64,000 nucleotides of DNA from Saccharothrix syringae (GCF_009498035.1 NZ_CP034550.1:434001-498000), one strand, 5' to 3'; shown: positions 8,980 through 19,203, counted from the first letter of the stretch. The notes: generated by a model from the sequence alone, not told the origin. Numbers and translations: made by a program.

Positions 8980-9624
8980 ATGACCGACACGCGTCAGGAG
9001 TCGCTGGCCGCCCTGCTGGGCGGCCGGGGTGGTGCGGTGGACGCCTCGCTGCCCCCGGCGGCGTTCGTCCTCGGCTGGCTGCTGGGCGGCCGCTCGGTCG
9101 AGGCGGGCGCGCTGGCCGCCGTCCTGTGCGGTGTGGTGGTCGGCGTGGTGCGCGTGGTGCGCGGCGCCCGCCCCGGCGCGCTGCTGGTGTCGGTGGCGGT
9201 GGTCGTGGCGGCGGCCTACGTGGCCCTGCGCACCGGTCGCCCGGAGGACTTCTTCCTGCTCCAGATCCTGCTCAACGCCGCCTCCGCGCTGGCCTGGGCG
9301 GCGTCGATCGTGGTGCGGTGGCCGCTGCTCGGCGTGGTCGTCGGGCTGGTGACCGGGCAGCGGTTCCGCTGGCGGCGCGACCCGGACCTGCTGCGGGCCT
9401 ACCGGCTCGCGTCGTGGCCCTGGGTCGGCCAGTACGTGCTGCGGGTGCTCGTGTTCGGCGCGCTGTGGCTGGCGGGCCAGGTCGTCCTGCTGGGCGTCAT
9501 GCGGGTCGCCCTGACCTGGCCCCTCCAGGTGGCCTGCGTCGCGGTGAGCTGGTGGGTGCTGCGCCGCTCGCTGCCCGGCGACCACCCCGGCCTGCGCCAC
9601 CCCCGCGTGCCCGGCGGGGACTAG
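8980..9624 (+). CDS. DUF3159 membrane protein
   Basis: 214 residues with about five hydrophobic segments (roughly 27-50, 58-80, 95-125, 148-172 and 175-192). The basic loop RFRWRRDPDLLRAYRLASWPWVGQ is typical of actinobacterial DUF3159 proteins. Function unknown; it is an integral membrane protein. The ATG start follows a purine-rich stretch. Its TAG stop shares the palindrome CTAG with the stop codon of the convergent gene at 9621, so the two coding regions overlap by 4 bp at their ends. Confidence 0.8.
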   Translation: MTDTRQESLAALLGGRGGAVDASLPPAAFVLGWLLGGRSVEAGALAAVLCGVVVGVVRVVRGARPGALLVSVAVVVAAAYVALRTGRPEDFFLLQILLNAASALAWAASIVVRWPLLGVVVGLVTGQRFRWRRDPDLLRAYRLASWPWVGQYVLRVLVFGALWLAGQVVLLGVMRVALTWPLQVACVAVSWWVLRRSLPGDHPGLRHPRVPGGD

Positions 9625-10721
9625 GAGAACGCGGCGGCGATGACCCGGCGCGCGGTGGCCGACAGCTCGCCGCCCATGTGCAGGGTGTTCACCGAGTAGA
9701 CCAGCGTGCGGCTGCCGTCGGGGGTGCCCGCGACGCCGTTGTTGTAGCCCGGCCGGTCACCGGTCTTGCCCCACACCACGAAGCCCGGCGTCAGTTCGAT
9801 GCGCGAGATGCCCAGGCCGTGCACCGCGCCCGGCAGGTCCGGCACGTCCATCAGCTCGGCCCGCTGCGCCGGGGTCAGGTAGTCCCCGCGCAGCAGGGCG
9901 GCCAGCAGCCGGTCGAGGTCGCGGGCGCTGGAGACCACCTCGGCCGCCGCCCACTGGAGCGTCGGGTTGGCCTCGGTCACGTCGACGTGGCCGGTGCCGG
10001 TCAGCTCGTAGCCGTGCGCGTGCACGCCCCGGATGCGCGGGTCGGTGCCGGGCAGGTAGGTGTCGCGCAGGCCCAGCGGTCGGATGACCTCGTCGCGCAC
10101 GGCGTCGCCGTAGGGCCGGCCGGTCGCCGCCTCGATCACCAGCCCGGCCACCAGGTAGCCCATGTTGCCGTACTGCTGCGCGGTGCCGGGGTCGAACTGC
10201 GGACCCTGCGCGACGCCCAGCTTCACCACCTCCAGCGGGTCGAAGGTGTCGTAGCGGTGCTCCAGGAACCACGCGGGGTCCTTGTGCGGCAGGCCGTGCC
10301 CGGCGATGCCGTGGGTGTGGTCGAGCAGCTGCCGGACGGTGATCGGCTTGGTGAACACGGCCGGGTCGAGCAGGTCGGGCAGGTAGTGCTGGACGGTTTG
10401 GTCGAGGTCGAGCCGGCCGGACCCGGCCAGCTTGAGCGCGGCGGCCGCGGTGAACAGCTTGGTGATGCTGCCGACGCGGAACCGGCCGTCCGGGTGCACG
10501 GGCTGCCGCGTGCCGATCCGCGCCACGCCGCCGGAACCGCGCCAGCCGCCGGCCGTGCCGGACACGCGGACCAGGGCGCCGCTCGCCTCGTCGTCGGGCA
10601 GCGAGGCGACGGCGGCGCGCAGCGCGTCGGGCCTGAGCGGGGGGACGGTCGCGGCGGAGGCGGCCGGGACCAGGGCGGCGGTGAGGGCGGCGACCACGGG
10701 GACGAGCAACAGCTTTCTCAT
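9621..10721 (-). CDS. Secreted serine hydrolase, beta-lactamase / D-Ala-D-Ala carboxypeptidase family
   Basis: 366 residues from the ATG at 10721, which puts a Sec signal peptide (MRKLLLVPVVAAL, cleavage near ASA at about 24) at the N-terminus. Class-C-like motifs are SITK (Ser85, Lys88), a YGN box in QQYGNMGY, and a late KTG box. Such proteins act outside the membrane on D-amino-acid peptides or related esters; substrate unknown. An in-frame start 36 bp upstream exists but would bury the signal peptide. Confidence 0.85.
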   Translation of the reverse strand: MRKLLLVPVVAALTAALVPAASAATVPPLRPDALRAAVASLPDDEASGALVRVSGTAGGWRGSGGVARIGTRQPVHPDGRFRVGSITKLFTAAAALKLAGSGRLDLDQTVQHYLPDLLDPAVFTKPITVRQLLDHTHGIAGHGLPHKDPAWFLEHRYDTFDPLEVVKLGVAQGPQFDPGTAQQYGNMGYLVAGLVIEAATGRPYGDAVRDEVIRPLGLRDTYLPGTDPRIRGVHAHGYELTGTGHVDVTEANPTLQWAAAEVVSSARDLDRLLAALLRGDYLTPAQRAELMDVPDLPGAVHGLGISRIELTPGFVVWGKTGDRPGYNNGVAGTPDGSRTLVYSVNTLHMGGELSATARRVIAAAFS

Positions 10722-10799
10722 GCCGGGAAGCCTGTCGGGCCGGGCCGCGGAGATCATCCGGGTCCGCCCCTGGACTTCACGTCAGGGGAACCCCGGGGG

Positions 10800-11732
10800 T
10801 CACAGGCGGTCCAGTTCCTCCCACAGCGCCGGCGGGACGTCGACCTCGGCCGCGTTCGCCCGCACCTCCTCGGCCGACCGCACGCCCACCAGCACCGACG
10901 CCACGGCCGGGTGCCGCCGCGGGAACGCGATGGCGGCCTGCGGCACCGGCACCCCGTGCCGCCCGCACACCCCGGCCACCCGCCGGGCCCGCTCGACCAG
11001 CCCGGGCGGTGCCGCGCGGTAGTCGTAGGTGGCGCCGGCGGCGGGCGCGGCGAGCAGCCCGGAGTTGAACACCCCGGCCGCCACCACCGCCACGCCGCGC
11101 TCCGCGCACAGCTCCAGCAGCTCGGCGCCCGACCGGTCGAGCAGGGTGTAGCGGCCGGCGAGCAGCACCACGTCCAGGTCGGCCTCGCGGACGAACCGCG
11201 CGAGCATCCGCCACTGGTTCATGCCCACGCCGATCGCCCGGACGACGCCCTCGTCGCGCAGCTTCACCAGCGCGGGCACGCCCCGGGTGATCGCCTGCTC
11301 CCAGTGGTCGTCCGGGTCGTGCAGGTACACCACGTCCACCCGGTCGAGCCCGAGCCGGTCCAAAGAGGACTCCAGGGACCGGCGGACGCCGTCCGCGCCG
11401 AAGTCCCACACCCGCCGGTGGGTGGCGGGCACCGCGAAGCCGTTCGCCAGGTCGTCCCCGCCGCCGTCGAACGGCTCCAGCAGCCGGCCGACCTTGGTGG
11501 ACACCGCGAATTCCGCGCGCGGCCGGGTGCGCAGGAACCGGCCCAGCCGCCGCTCGGACAGGCCCAGCCCGTAGTGCGGCGCGGTGTCGAAGTAGCGGAC
11601 GCCCGCGTCCCACGCGGCTCCCAGCGCGCCGGCGGCGTCCTCGTCGGACACCGCGGTGAACAGGTTGCCGATCGGCCCGCCGCCGAAGCCGAGGCGGGAC
11701 AGCGCGACGCCCCTCACGGCCGCGGGGTTCAC
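10800..11732 (-). CDS. Aldo/keto reductase, L-fucose dehydrogenase type
   Basis: 310 residues. The aldo/keto reductase barrel has FDTAPHYGLGLSE (catalytic Asp/Tyr), K in STKVGR, and YLHDPDDH with the usual His. It resembles D-threo-aldose 1-dehydrogenases, which oxidise L-fucose to L-fucono-lactone with NAD(P)+. The GTG start overlaps the SDR stop (GTGA). It is the last gene of a four-gene fucose operon but catalyses the first chemical step; that assignment is inferred from the neighbours. Confidence 0.82.
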   Translation of the reverse strand: MNPAAVRGVALSRLGFGGGPIGNLFTAVSDEDAAGALGAAWDAGVRYFDTAPHYGLGLSERRLGRFLRTRPRAEFAVSTKVGRLLEPFDGGGDDLANGFAVPATHRRVWDFGADGVRRSLESSLDRLGLDRVDVVYLHDPDDHWEQAITRGVPALVKLRDEGVVRAIGVGMNQWRMLARFVREADLDVVLLAGRYTLLDRSGAELLELCAERGVAVVAAGVFNSGLLAAPAAGATYDYRAAPPGLVERARRVAGVCGRHGVPVPQAAIAFPRRHPAVASVLVGVRSAEEVRANAAEVDVPPALWEELDRL

Positions 11733-12478
11733 GGCCGCGGCCGCAGGCGCAGGGTCCGCATGCCGCCGTCGACGGCCAGGACGGTGCCCGTGGTCGAGCC
11801 GGACAGGGGACCGGCCAGGTAGGCGACGGCGCCCGCGACCTCCTCCGCCGACACCAGCCGGCCGTGCGGCTGCCGGGCCTCCAGCGCGGCGCGCTCGTCG
11901 GCCGGGTCGTCGGCCGCGTCCAGCAGGCGGCCCACCCACGGGGTGTCCACCGTGCCGGGCGCCACCGCGTTGACCCGGATGCCCTCGCGCACGTGGTCGG
12001 CCGCCATGGCCAGGGTCAGCGCGTGCACCGCGCCCTTGCTGGCCGAGTACAGGGCGCGCTGCGGCAGGCCGGCCCAGCCGGCGATGGAGCCGGTGTTCAC
12101 GATCGCCGCGGCCGGCGACCGGCGCAGGTGCGGCAGCGCGGCGCGGGTGACCCGGGCCATGCCGAGCACGTTCACGTCCAGCACCCGCAGCCACTCGTCG
12201 TCCGGGTTGGCCGCCACGTCGCCCTGCGCGCCGATGCCCGCGTTGTTCACCAGCACGTCGAGCCGGCCGAACCGCTCGACGACCTCGGCGACGGCCGCGC
12301 GCACCGACCCGTCGTCGGTCACGTCGGCCCGGACGCCGTGCATCGGCGGGTCCACCCGGGGCTCCAGGTCCAGGGCCACCGCCGTGGCGCCGCGCCCGGC
12401 CAGCAGCCGGGCGGTCGCCAGGCCGATGCCGGACGCGCCGCCGGTCACCACCGCGACCAGTCCCGCGAACTCGCTCAC
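11729..12478 (-). CDS. Short-chain dehydrogenase, probable 2-keto-3-deoxy-L-fuconate dehydrogenase
   Basis: 249 residues. Rossmann motif TGGASGIG near the N-terminus, NNAG, the catalytic Ser in NTGSIAG and YSASK. In the non-phosphorylating L-fucose route this class oxidises 2-keto-3-deoxy-L-fuconate to the 2,4-diketo acid. It sits between the fuconate dehydratase and the aldo/keto reductase, overlapping both by 4 bp. Confidence 0.85.
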   Translation of the reverse strand: MSEFAGLVAVVTGGASGIGLATARLLAGRGATAVALDLEPRVDPPMHGVRADVTDDGSVRAAVAEVVERFGRLDVLVNNAGIGAQGDVAANPDDEWLRVLDVNVLGMARVTRAALPHLRRSPAAAIVNTGSIAGWAGLPQRALYSASKGAVHALTLAMAADHVREGIRVNAVAPGTVDTPWVGRLLDAADDPADERAALEARQPHGRLVSAEEVAGAVAYLAGPLSGSTTGTVLAVDGGMRTLRLRPRP

Positions 12479-13779
12479 CGCGCCTCCAGGTTCGTCCACA
12501 CCGGACCGTCGGGGTAGCGGAAGTCGACCAGGGCCCGGTCGACCATGCGGGCCGAGAAGCCGGGTTCGGTCGGCGCCGCGTACCGCCCGCCGCGCACCAC
12601 GGCCGGGTCGGTGAAGTGCTCGTGCAGGTGGTCCACCCACTCCAGGGCGCGGCCCTCGGTGGTGCCCGAGACCGCGACGAAGTCGAACATCGCCAGGTGC
12701 CGCACCAGCTCGCACAGGCCGACGCCGCCCGCGTGCGGGCACACCGGCACGCCGAACTTGGCCGCCAGCAGCAGGATCGCGACGTTCTCGTTGACCCCGC
12801 CGACCCGGCACGCGTCGATCTGCACCACGTCCACCGCGCGGGCCTGGAGGAGCTGCTTGAACACCACCCGGTTCGCCACGTGCTCGCCGGTGGCGACCCG
12901 GATCGGGTGCAGGGCGCGCGCGATGGCCTGGTGGGCGAGCACGTCGTCGGGCGAGGTAGGCTCCTCGACCCAGTACGGGTCGAACGGGGCCAGCTCGCGC
13001 ACCCGCTCGACCGCGGTGGCCACGTCCCAGCGCTGGTTGGCGTCCACCGCGATGCGCACGTCCGGGCCGACGACCTCGCGGGCCAGCCGGAGCCGGCGCA
13101 CGTCGTCCGCGGGCGAGGCGCCGACCTTGATCTTGATCATGTCGAAGCCGTCGGCCACCGCCCGCCGGGCCAGGTCGGCCAGCTTGTCGTCGGAGTAGCC
13201 GAGCCAGCCGGGCGAGGTGGTGTAGGCGGGGTAGCCGTCGGCCTCCAGGCGCGCGGCGCGCCCGGCCCGGCCGGGTTCGGCGCGGCGCAGCAGGTCCAGG
13301 GCCTCGTCGGGGGTCAGCGCGTCGGAGAGGTAGCGGAAGTCGACCAGGCCGACCAGCTCCTCCGGGGTCATCCCGGCCAGGAACCGCCACAGCGGCAGGC
13401 CCGCGCGCCGGGCCGCCAGGTCCCACGCGGCGTTGACCACCGCGCCCAGCGCCATGTGCGCCACGCCCTTCTCCGGGCCGAGCCAGCGCAGCTGCGAGTC
13501 GCCGACCAGGTCGGCGGACAGGGCGGCGAGGTCGCGCGCGGTCGTCGGCGCGGGCCGGCCCACCACGTGCGGCGCGAGCGCCCGGATCGCCGCGACCTGC
13601 ACGTCGTTGCCCCGGCCGATGGTGAACGCCAGGCCGTGGCCGTCCGGGCCCTCGTCGGTGCGCAGCACCGCGTAGGCGGCCGAGTAGTCGGGGTCGGGGT
13701 TCATCGCGTCCGAGCCGTCCAGCTCGCGCGAGGTCGGGAACCGGACGTCCACCACGTCGAGCGCGACGACGCGGGGCAT
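12475..13779 (-). CDS. L-fuconate dehydratase (enolase superfamily)
   Basis: 434 residues, the family's normal length. Mandelate-racemase fold: KIKVG carrying the catalytic Lys, metal ligands in VDANQRWD and the [10 protein letters not shown] strand, and a C-terminal [19 protein letters not shown] typical of fuconate dehydratases. It dehydrates L-fuconate to 2-keto-3-deoxy-L-fuconate in the cytosol. ATG at 13779 (a GTG lies one codon upstream); the start overlaps the stop of the FAH gene. Confidence 0.9.
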   Translation of the reverse strand: MPRVVALDVVDVRFPTSRELDGSDAMNPDPDYSAAYAVLRTDEGPDGHGLAFTIGRGNDVQVAAIRALAPHVVGRPAPTTARDLAALSADLVGDSQLRWLGPEKGVAHMALGAVVNAAWDLAARRAGLPLWRFLAGMTPEELVGLVDFRYLSDALTPDEALDLLRRAEPGRAGRAARLEADGYPAYTTSPGWLGYSDDKLADLARRAVADGFDMIKIKVGASPADDVRRLRLAREVVGPDVRIAVDANQRWDVATAVERVRELAPFDPYWVEEPTSPDDVLAHQAIARALHPIRVATGEHVANRVVFKQLLQARAVDVVQIDACRVGGVNENVAILLLAAKFGVPVCPHAGGVGLCELVRHLAMFDFVAVSGTTEGRALEWVDHLHEHFTDPAVVRGGRYAAPTEPGFSARMVDRALVDFRYPDGPVWTNLEAR

Positions 13780-14633
13780 CACGCCTGCCCGAACGTCTGC
13801 CGCTGCCGGCCCAGCCCGTCGATCTCCAGCTCCACCACGTCGCCCGCGCGCAGGTAGGGCTTGGGCTCGGGTTGCCCCAGCGCCACGCCGGCGGGCGTGC
13901 CGGTGTTGACCAGGTCGCCCGGCCGCAGCACCAGGAACCAGCTCAGGTAGCGGACCAGCTCGGCCACCGGGAAGATCATGTTCTTGGTCGAGGAGTCCTG
14001 GCGCGGGACGCCGTTGACGCGCAGCCGCAGGCCGAGCGCCTGGGGGTCCGCGACCTCGTCGGCGGGCACCAGGTACGGGCCGAGCGGGTTGAACGTCTCG
14101 CAGTTCTTGCCCTTGTCCCACTGCCCGCCGCGGTCGAGCTGGAACTCCCGCTCGGACACGTCGTGGGAGATCGTGTACCCGGCGACGCAGGCCAGCGCCT
14201 CCTCGGCGGACCCCAGGTAGCGCGCGGTGCGGCCGATGACCACGCCCAGCTCGACCTCCCAGTCGGTCCGGGTCGAGCGGCGGGGGATCAGCACCTCGTC
14301 GTCGGGTCCCACGATCGTGTCGGGGGCCTTGAGGAACACGACGGGCTCGGCCGGGACCGCGGCGCCGGTCTCCTCGGCGTGGTCCCGGTAGTTCAGGCCG
14401 ATGCACACGATCTTGCCCACGCCCGCGACGGGCGGGCCGACGCGCACGCCGTCCGCCACGATCGGCTGGAGTTCGCGGTTCGCCAGCGCGGCACGGGCGC
14501 GCGCGATGCCGTCATCGGCTAGGAAGTCGCCCGTCACGTCGGCCGTGACCGGGGTCAGGTCGTAGGTGGCGCCGTCGTCGGCGCGGACGGCGGGGCGTTC
14601 GGAACCAGCCGGTCCCAGACGCAGCAACTGCAC
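13779..14633 (-). CDS. Fumarylacetoacetate hydrolase family protein, probable 2,4-diketo-3-deoxy-L-fuconate hydrolase
   Basis: 284 residues. FAH fold: [11 protein letters not shown], metal ligands in [11 protein letters not shown], and [11 protein letters not shown] near the end. In the Xanthomonas/Burkholderia-type L-fucose pathway this enzyme splits the diketo acid to pyruvate and L-lactate. The GTG at 14633 follows a strong AAGGAGGT site, so it is the promoter-proximal gene. A palindrome at 14660-14670, just upstream, matches one before the FCD-GntR regulator at 19279. Confidence 0.88.
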   Translation of the reverse strand: MQLLRLGPAGSERPAVRADDGATYDLTPVTADVTGDFLADDGIARARAALANRELQPIVADGVRVGPPVAGVGKIVCIGLNYRDHAEETGAAVPAEPVVFLKAPDTIVGPDDEVLIPRRSTRTDWEVELGVVIGRTARYLGSAEEALACVAGYTISHDVSEREFQLDRGGQWDKGKNCETFNPLGPYLVPADEVADPQALGLRLRVNGVPRQDSSTKNMIFPVAELVRYLSWFLVLRPGDLVNTGTPAGVALGQPEPKPYLRAGDVVELEIDGLGRQRQTFGQA

Positions 14634-14659
14634 GGCGGACCTCCTTGAGGACGGTCGAC

Positions 14660-14670
14660 ACATCGGATGT
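14660..14670 (-). promoter_or_regulatory. Candidate FCD-GntR operator of the fucose operon
   Basis: ACATCGGATGT is a perfect 5-1-5 inverted repeat, 27 bp upstream of the FAH start. The related ACCTCGGATGT occurs in front of the FCD regulator gene (19976-19986). FadR/FCD regulators commonly bind short palindromes of this size. Confidence 0.6.
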
Positions 14671-14804
14671 ATAGCGCTTCCGTGTGGGGGTCGTCCAGGG
14701 GGTGTCCGGATAGTGGTCCGATGAATCCGGGCCGCTGAGACGCGTGAAGACGTGCGGGGACGTACGAGGAACGTCGAGGACGCGAAAGGATGCGAGAGGA
14801 CGCG

Positions 14805-17800
14805 ATGAACCACCGCCGCCCGGTGTGGGCACCCGCTGCGACCGCCGCCCTGCTCGTCTCGCTGGTCGCGGGCCAGGCCGCCGCGCCGGGGGCGCCCGCC
14901 GCCCTCGGGGCGGGTTCGACACCGGGGGGCGGGGTCGCGGGCCCGATCGCGTCGGTGGTCGGCTCCGGCCGGGCCGGCGCCGGTCCCGCCGCCCTCGGTC
15001 CGGTCGTATCCGCCGCGCACCCGGCCGGGGCGCTCCCCCTGCCCCCGAACCACGACCGCACCCGCCCCCGGCGCGGCGACGAACCGCCCGCCGAGCGCGT
15101 CGACCCCGCCCTGACCCGCGCCACGGGCCCCGTCACCGCCTTCGTCGAACTCGCCACCACCCCCGCCGCCGAGGCTTACGGCGACCAGAAGGCCCGCGGC
15201 GCGGTCGACCCGGCCGCCGCCGCCCGCGCCGCCCGCCGGCGCACCGAGGACGTCGCCGACCGGGTCCTGGCCGCCCTGCGCCACCGGGACGCCGGCACCC
15301 GCGAGGTCGCCACCACCGGCAACGCCGTGCCCGGCGTGCTCGTCACCGCCGACGCCGCGCGGCTGCGCGAGCTGGCCGCCCTGCCGGAGGTCCGCGCGAT
15401 CCGCCGCACCGTGCCCAAGGTCCTCCACAACGCCTCCGCCGCGCAGCTCACCGGGGTGGACCGGGTCTGGCGCGACACCGGCCACCGCGGCGAGGGGATG
15501 CGCATCGGCGTCGTTGACACCGGCATCGACTACACGCACGCCGACTTCGGCGGCCCCGGCACCACCGCCGCCCACGACGCGGTCGACCGCACCGCGCCGT
15601 GGACGCCGACCGCGAAGGTCGTCGGCGGCCACGACTTCGCCGGTGACGACTACGACGCCAACGACCCGGTCCGCGCCACGCCCGCGCCCGACCCCAACCC
15701 GATGGACTGCCAGGGCCACGGCACCCACGTCGCCGGCACGGCCGCCGGCTACGGCACCAACGCCGACGGCACCGCGTTCACCGGCGACTACGGCGCCCTG
15801 ACGCCGGAGGCGTTGAACGGCATGGGCATCGGTCCCGGCGTCGCCCCGGCGGCCCAGCTGTACGCGCTGAAGATCTTCGGCTGCTCCGGCGCCACCGCGC
15901 TGGTCGGCCAGGCCCTGGACTGGTCGCTCGACCCGAACGGCGACGGCGACTTCGGCGACCGCCTCGACGTGGTGAACCTGTCCCTGGGCGGCGACTACGG
16001 CGGCCAGGACGACCCGGACAGCCTGTTCGTGCGCAAGGTCGTCGAGCACGGCGTGGTGGTGGTGGCGTCGGCGGGCAACGGCGGCGACTCCTACGACGTC
16101 GGCGGCTCGCCCGCGAACACCCCCGAGGCGCTGGCCGTGGCGAACACGCGCGACGCGTTCATGCTCCTCGACGGCGTCGAGGCGGACGGGGCGCGGCGCT
16201 CCGGCCAGTACAGCGTCGGCTACCCCGGCTACGACGCGCTGGACCTGGAGCTGCCGGTCGTGCCGGTCGCCGACCAGGCCAACGCCGACGGCTGCGCGCC
16301 GATCACCCAGGACCTGACCGACCGGTTCGTGTGGCTGGAGTGGGACGAGGACGACGCGACGCGCGAGTGCGGCTCCGCGCCCCGCACCGACAACGCGCAG
16401 GCCGCCGGCGCGCGGGGCGTGCTGCTGCCCGCCGACGGCGACGTGTTCAAGGCGGCCATCGCGGGCAACGCGGGCATCCCCGTCTTCCAGCTCACCGGCA
16501 CCGACAGCCGGGCCGTGCGCCCCGCGCTGGAGGCGGGCACCCTCCGGGTCCGGATGACCGGTGCCCTGCGCAACGCCGCGCCGACCACCATCCCGGACCT
16601 CGCCGACACCGTGACGCCGTCCTCGTCGCGCGGGTCGCGCGGCCCGGTCGCGGCCAAGCCCGACGTGGCCGCGCCCGGCGACACGATCCTGTCCGCGGCG
16701 GCCGGCACCGGCACCGGCGCGGTGAGCCTGGGCGGCACGTCGATGGCGGCACCGCACGTGGCGGGCATCGCCGCGCTGGTCCGCCAGGCCCACCCGGACC
16801 GGTCGGTCGAGGAGGTCAAGGCCGCGATCGTGAACACCGCGACCCACGACGTGACCGACGGCGACGACCGCACGACCGGCACGCGCGAGGCGCCGATGCG
16901 GGTCGGCGCGGGGCGCGTGGACGCGGTGGACGCCGTGGCCGCGGACGTGCTGGCCATGGCGGCCGGCGACGCCGGCGCGGTCGGCATCTCGTTCGGGCCG
17001 GTCGGCGTGGCCGGGGAGGAGGAGCTGACCAGGCCGCTGGAGGTGGTCAACAAGTCGGCCGCCTGGCGCACGGCCCGCCTGTCCTACGAGCCCGTGACAC
17101 AGGTGCCGGGCGCGAGCTTCGAGGTGTGGCCGCCGGTCGTGGTGGTGCCGCCGGGGCAGTCGCGGGCGGTCGACGTGCGGCTGCGGCTGGTGCCGGGGGA
17201 GCTGCGCAAGGTCGCCGACCCGACGGTGGAGAAGCTGCAGGCCGGCGTGGCCCGGCAGTTCCTGGCCGAGGCGTCCGGGCTGGTGGTGGTGCGCGCGGGC
17301 GGGCCGGCGCTGCGGGTGCCGGTGTACGCGGCGCCGAAGCCGGTGGCGGACGTGGAGGCCGTCCTGGACGGCGGTGTGCTGCGGCTGGGCGGGCGGGCGC
17401 TCGACCAGGGGGAGGGCGACGAGGCGTACCGGTCGCTGATGACCGCGTTCGAGCTGCAGGGCACCAGCCCGGAGCTGCCCGCCTGCACCGAGGAGGTGGA
17501 GGTCGGGTGCGCGGTGAACGAGTCGGCGCGGGGAGGCGACCTCCGGTACGTCGGGGCCGCGTCGGACGGCACGACCGTGGCGTTCGGCGTGGCCACGTGG
17601 CGGGACTGGGTGACGCTCGGGTCGGTGAACTCGCCGTGGATCCGGATCGACACCGATGCCGACGGGGCGCACGACTACGTGGTCGAGGCGGTCAAGCCGA
17701 CGAACGCGGCGGGTGTGGTCACCTCGGACGTGTGGCTGGCGCGGACCACGCGGGTGGCCGACGGCGCGGTGGTCGACGAGCAGCCGCTCAACGGGCAGTA

Positions 17801-18161
17801 CGGCGACGTCGACACGAACGTGATGGACAGCGACGTGGTGGTGCTGCCGGTGCTGCTGTCGGCGCTGGGGATCGACGCTGGGGCCGGGTCGGCGCGGCTG
17901 ACCTACACGGCCGGGGTGTCCGGGCTGTACCCGGCGCCCGGTGACCCGGAGGGGTTCGTGGACCACGTCGCCGAGCCGATGTCGTTCGACCCGCTGCACC
18001 CGGGGATCGGGTTGCGCGGCGGGTGGTCGTTCACGGCCCGGGTCGGGGACGAGGTGGAGGTGGTCCGCGACCCGGCGTCGGCGGCGGTGGACCGGGCCGG
18101 TGGCCTGCTGGTGCTGCACCACCACAACGCGTCCGGTGACCGGGTGCAGGTGGTGGGGTGA
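14805..18161 (+). CDS. Large secreted subtilisin-like serine protease (S8)
   Basis: 1118 residues from the ATG at 14805, which has GAGAGG at good spacing; another ATG 15 bp earlier lacks room for a ribosome site. Hydrophobic signal peptide (about 8-30), pro-region with an I9-like part, then the catalytic triad D238 (VVDTG), H305 (HGTHVAG) and S646 (GTSMAAPH). A PA-like insert (about 440-560) separates His and Ser. The ~400-residue C-terminal part is beta-rich and non-catalytic. It digests extracellular protein. It is divergent from the fucose operon. The 5' leader holds repeated GAGGACG words. Confidence 0.92.
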   Translation: MNHRRPVWAPAATAALLVSLVAGQAAAPGAPAALGAGSTPGGGVAGPIASVVGSGRAGAGPAALGPVVSAAHPAGALPLPPNHDRTRPRRGDEPPAERVDPALTRATGPVTAFVELATTPAAEAYGDQKARGAVDPAAAARAARRRTEDVADRVLAALRHRDAGTREVATTGNAVPGVLVTADAARLRELAALPEVRAIRRTVPKVLHNASAAQLTGVDRVWRDTGHRGEGMRIGVVDTGIDYTHADFGGPGTTAAHDAVDRTAPWTPTAKVVGGHDFAGDDYDANDPVRATPAPDPNPMDCQGHGTHVAGTAAGYGTNADGTAFTGDYGALTPEALNGMGIGPGVAPAAQLYALKIFGCSGATALVGQALDWSLDPNGDGDFGDRLDVVNLSLGGDYGGQDDPDSLFVRKVVEHGVVVVASAGNGGDSYDVGGSPANTPEALAVANTRDAFMLLDGVEADGARRSGQYSVGYPGYDALDLELPVVPVADQANADGCAPITQDLTDRFVWLEWDEDDATRECGSAPRTDNAQAAGARGVLLPADGDVFKAAIAGNAGIPVFQLTGTDSRAVRPALEAGTLRVRMTGALRNAAPTTIPDLADTVTPSSSRGSRGPVAAKPDVAAPGDTILSAAAGTGTGAVSLGGTSMAAPHVAGIAALVRQAHPDRSVEEVKAAIVNTATHDVTDGDDRTTGTREAPMRVGAGRVDAVDAVAADVLAMAAGDAGAVGISFGPVGVAGEEELTRPLEVVNKSAAWRTARLSYEPVTQVPGASFEVWPPVVVVPPGQSRAVDVRLRLVPGELRKVADPTVEKLQAGVARQFLAEASGLVVVRAGGPALRVPVYAAPKPVADVEAVLDGGVLRLGGRALDQGEGDEAYRSLMTAFELQGTSPELPACTEEVEVGCAVNESARGGDLRYVGAASDGTTVAFGVATWRDWVTLGSVNSPWIRIDTDADGAHDYVVEAVKPTNAAGVVTSDVWLARTTRVADGAVVDEQPLNGQYGDVDTNVMDSDVVVLPVLLSALGIDAGAGSARLTYTAGVSGLYPAPGDPEGFVDHVAEPMSFDPLHPGIGLRGGWSFTARVGDEVEVVRDPASAAVDRAGGLLVLHHHNASGDRVQVVG

Positions 18162-18190
18162 GGTTTCGGTGGTGGGTGGTGTGGGTGGTC

Positions 18191-18240
18191 GGCTGGTGGG
18201 GGCGGTGTCCGGCTGGTGGGGGCGGTCGGGTGGTGGGGTG
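18191..18240 (+). repeat. G-rich short direct repeat between subtilase and kinase
   Basis: A 16-bp word GGCTGGTGGGGGCGGT occurs at 18191 and 18211 (20-bp period) followed by a degenerate third copy. The 97-bp gap between the protease stop and the kinase start is otherwise featureless. Confidence 0.7.
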
Positions 18241-18258
18241 ATCGGCATACTCGGGTGA

Positions 18259-19203
18259 ATGGGCTTCGTGGTCGGGCTGGACGGTGGCGGCACGAGCACC
18301 CGCGCGGTGGTGCTGGACCTGGCGGGGGAGCGGGTCGGCGCCGGGGTGACCGGGGGTGCGAACCCCAACTCGCACCCGCCGGCGGTGGCCGCGGGGAACG
18401 TCCGGGAGGCGCTGGTCGCGGCGTTGGCCGGGGTGGACCCGGCGGCGGTCGAGGCCGGTGTGCTCGGGATGGCCGGGTCCGGCAAGGTGCTGTCCGACCC
18501 GGTGGTGGGCGGGTTGTTCGAGGCGGCGTGGCGCGGTGCCGGGCTGCGGTGCCCGCTGCGGGTGGTGACCGACTGCGAGGTGGCGTTCGCCTCGGGATCG
18601 GGTTCGCCCGACGGCACGGTGCTGGTGGCCGGGACAGGGTCCGTCGCGGCTCGGGTCGAGAACCACTCGTTGGTGTCGACCGCGGGGGGATACGGGTGGT
18701 TGTTGGGTGACGAGGGGTCCGCGTTCTGGTTGGGGCGGGAGGCGGTGCGGGCCGCGCTGGGCGCGTTGGAGCGCGGTGGGGCGGACGAGCTGACGGCGGC
18801 GGTGCTGGAGCGGGCCGGGGTTGGGGCCGGGGTTGGCGCCGGGGCGGACCGGGAGCGGTGGCGGCGGTTGATCACCGCGGTCAACGCCGGGCCGCCGGTC
18901 GGGCTGGCCCGGTACGCGCCGCTGGTCACCGCGCACGCCGGTGCGCCGTCGGCGGAGCGGATCATCGGTGGGGCGGTGGAGGTGCTGGTCGGGTTGGCCG
19001 AGGCAGTCCGGGTGGCGGGGGAGACCACGCCGGTGGTGCTGGTGGGGAGCCTGGTGCGGGCCGAGCCGCTGGGGTCGCGGTTGCGGCGGGAGCTGGGGCG
19101 GCGGACCGGGGGGCCGGTGGTGGTGGCCTCGGACGGGGCGGCCGGAGCGGCTTGGTTGGCGGCGGTGGAGGTGCTGGGGGAAGGGGCGCCTCGGCCGGTG
19201 TGA
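18259..19203 (+). CDS. BadF/BadG-family N-acetylglucosamine kinase-like protein
   Basis: 314 residues. ASKHA motifs: GLDGGGTSTRAVVLD at the N-terminus, VTDCEVAF, VLVAGTGSVA and a late ASDGAAGAAWLA. Proteins of this type phosphorylate GlcNAc to GlcNAc-6-phosphate, which is the substrate of NagA encoded 1 kb downstream. An ATG start follows a weak ribosome site. The gene is convergent with the FCD regulator. The exact sugar is not proven. Confidence 0.8.
   Translation: MGFVVGLDGGGTSTRAVVLDLAGERVGAGVTGGANPNSHPPAVAAGNVREALVAALAGVDPAAVEAGVLGMAGSGKVLSDPVVGGLFEAAWRGAGLRCPLRVVTDCEVAFASGSGSPDGTVLVAGTGSVAARVENHSLVSTAGGYGWLLGDEGSAFWLGREAVRAALGALERGGADELTAAVLERAGVGAGVGAGADRERWRRLITAVNAGPPVGLARYAPLVTAHAGAPSAERIIGGAVEVLVGLAEAVRVAGETTPVVLVGSLVRAEPLGSRLRRELGRRTGGPVVVASDGAAGAAWLAAVEVLGEGAPRPV

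Noticed and set aside
13779..19028. Giant minus-strand open frame across the subtilase
   Set aside because: Only its left end (to 14633) is the FAH gene. The rest is the antisense of the plus-strand protease and is open because of GC-rich codon bias.
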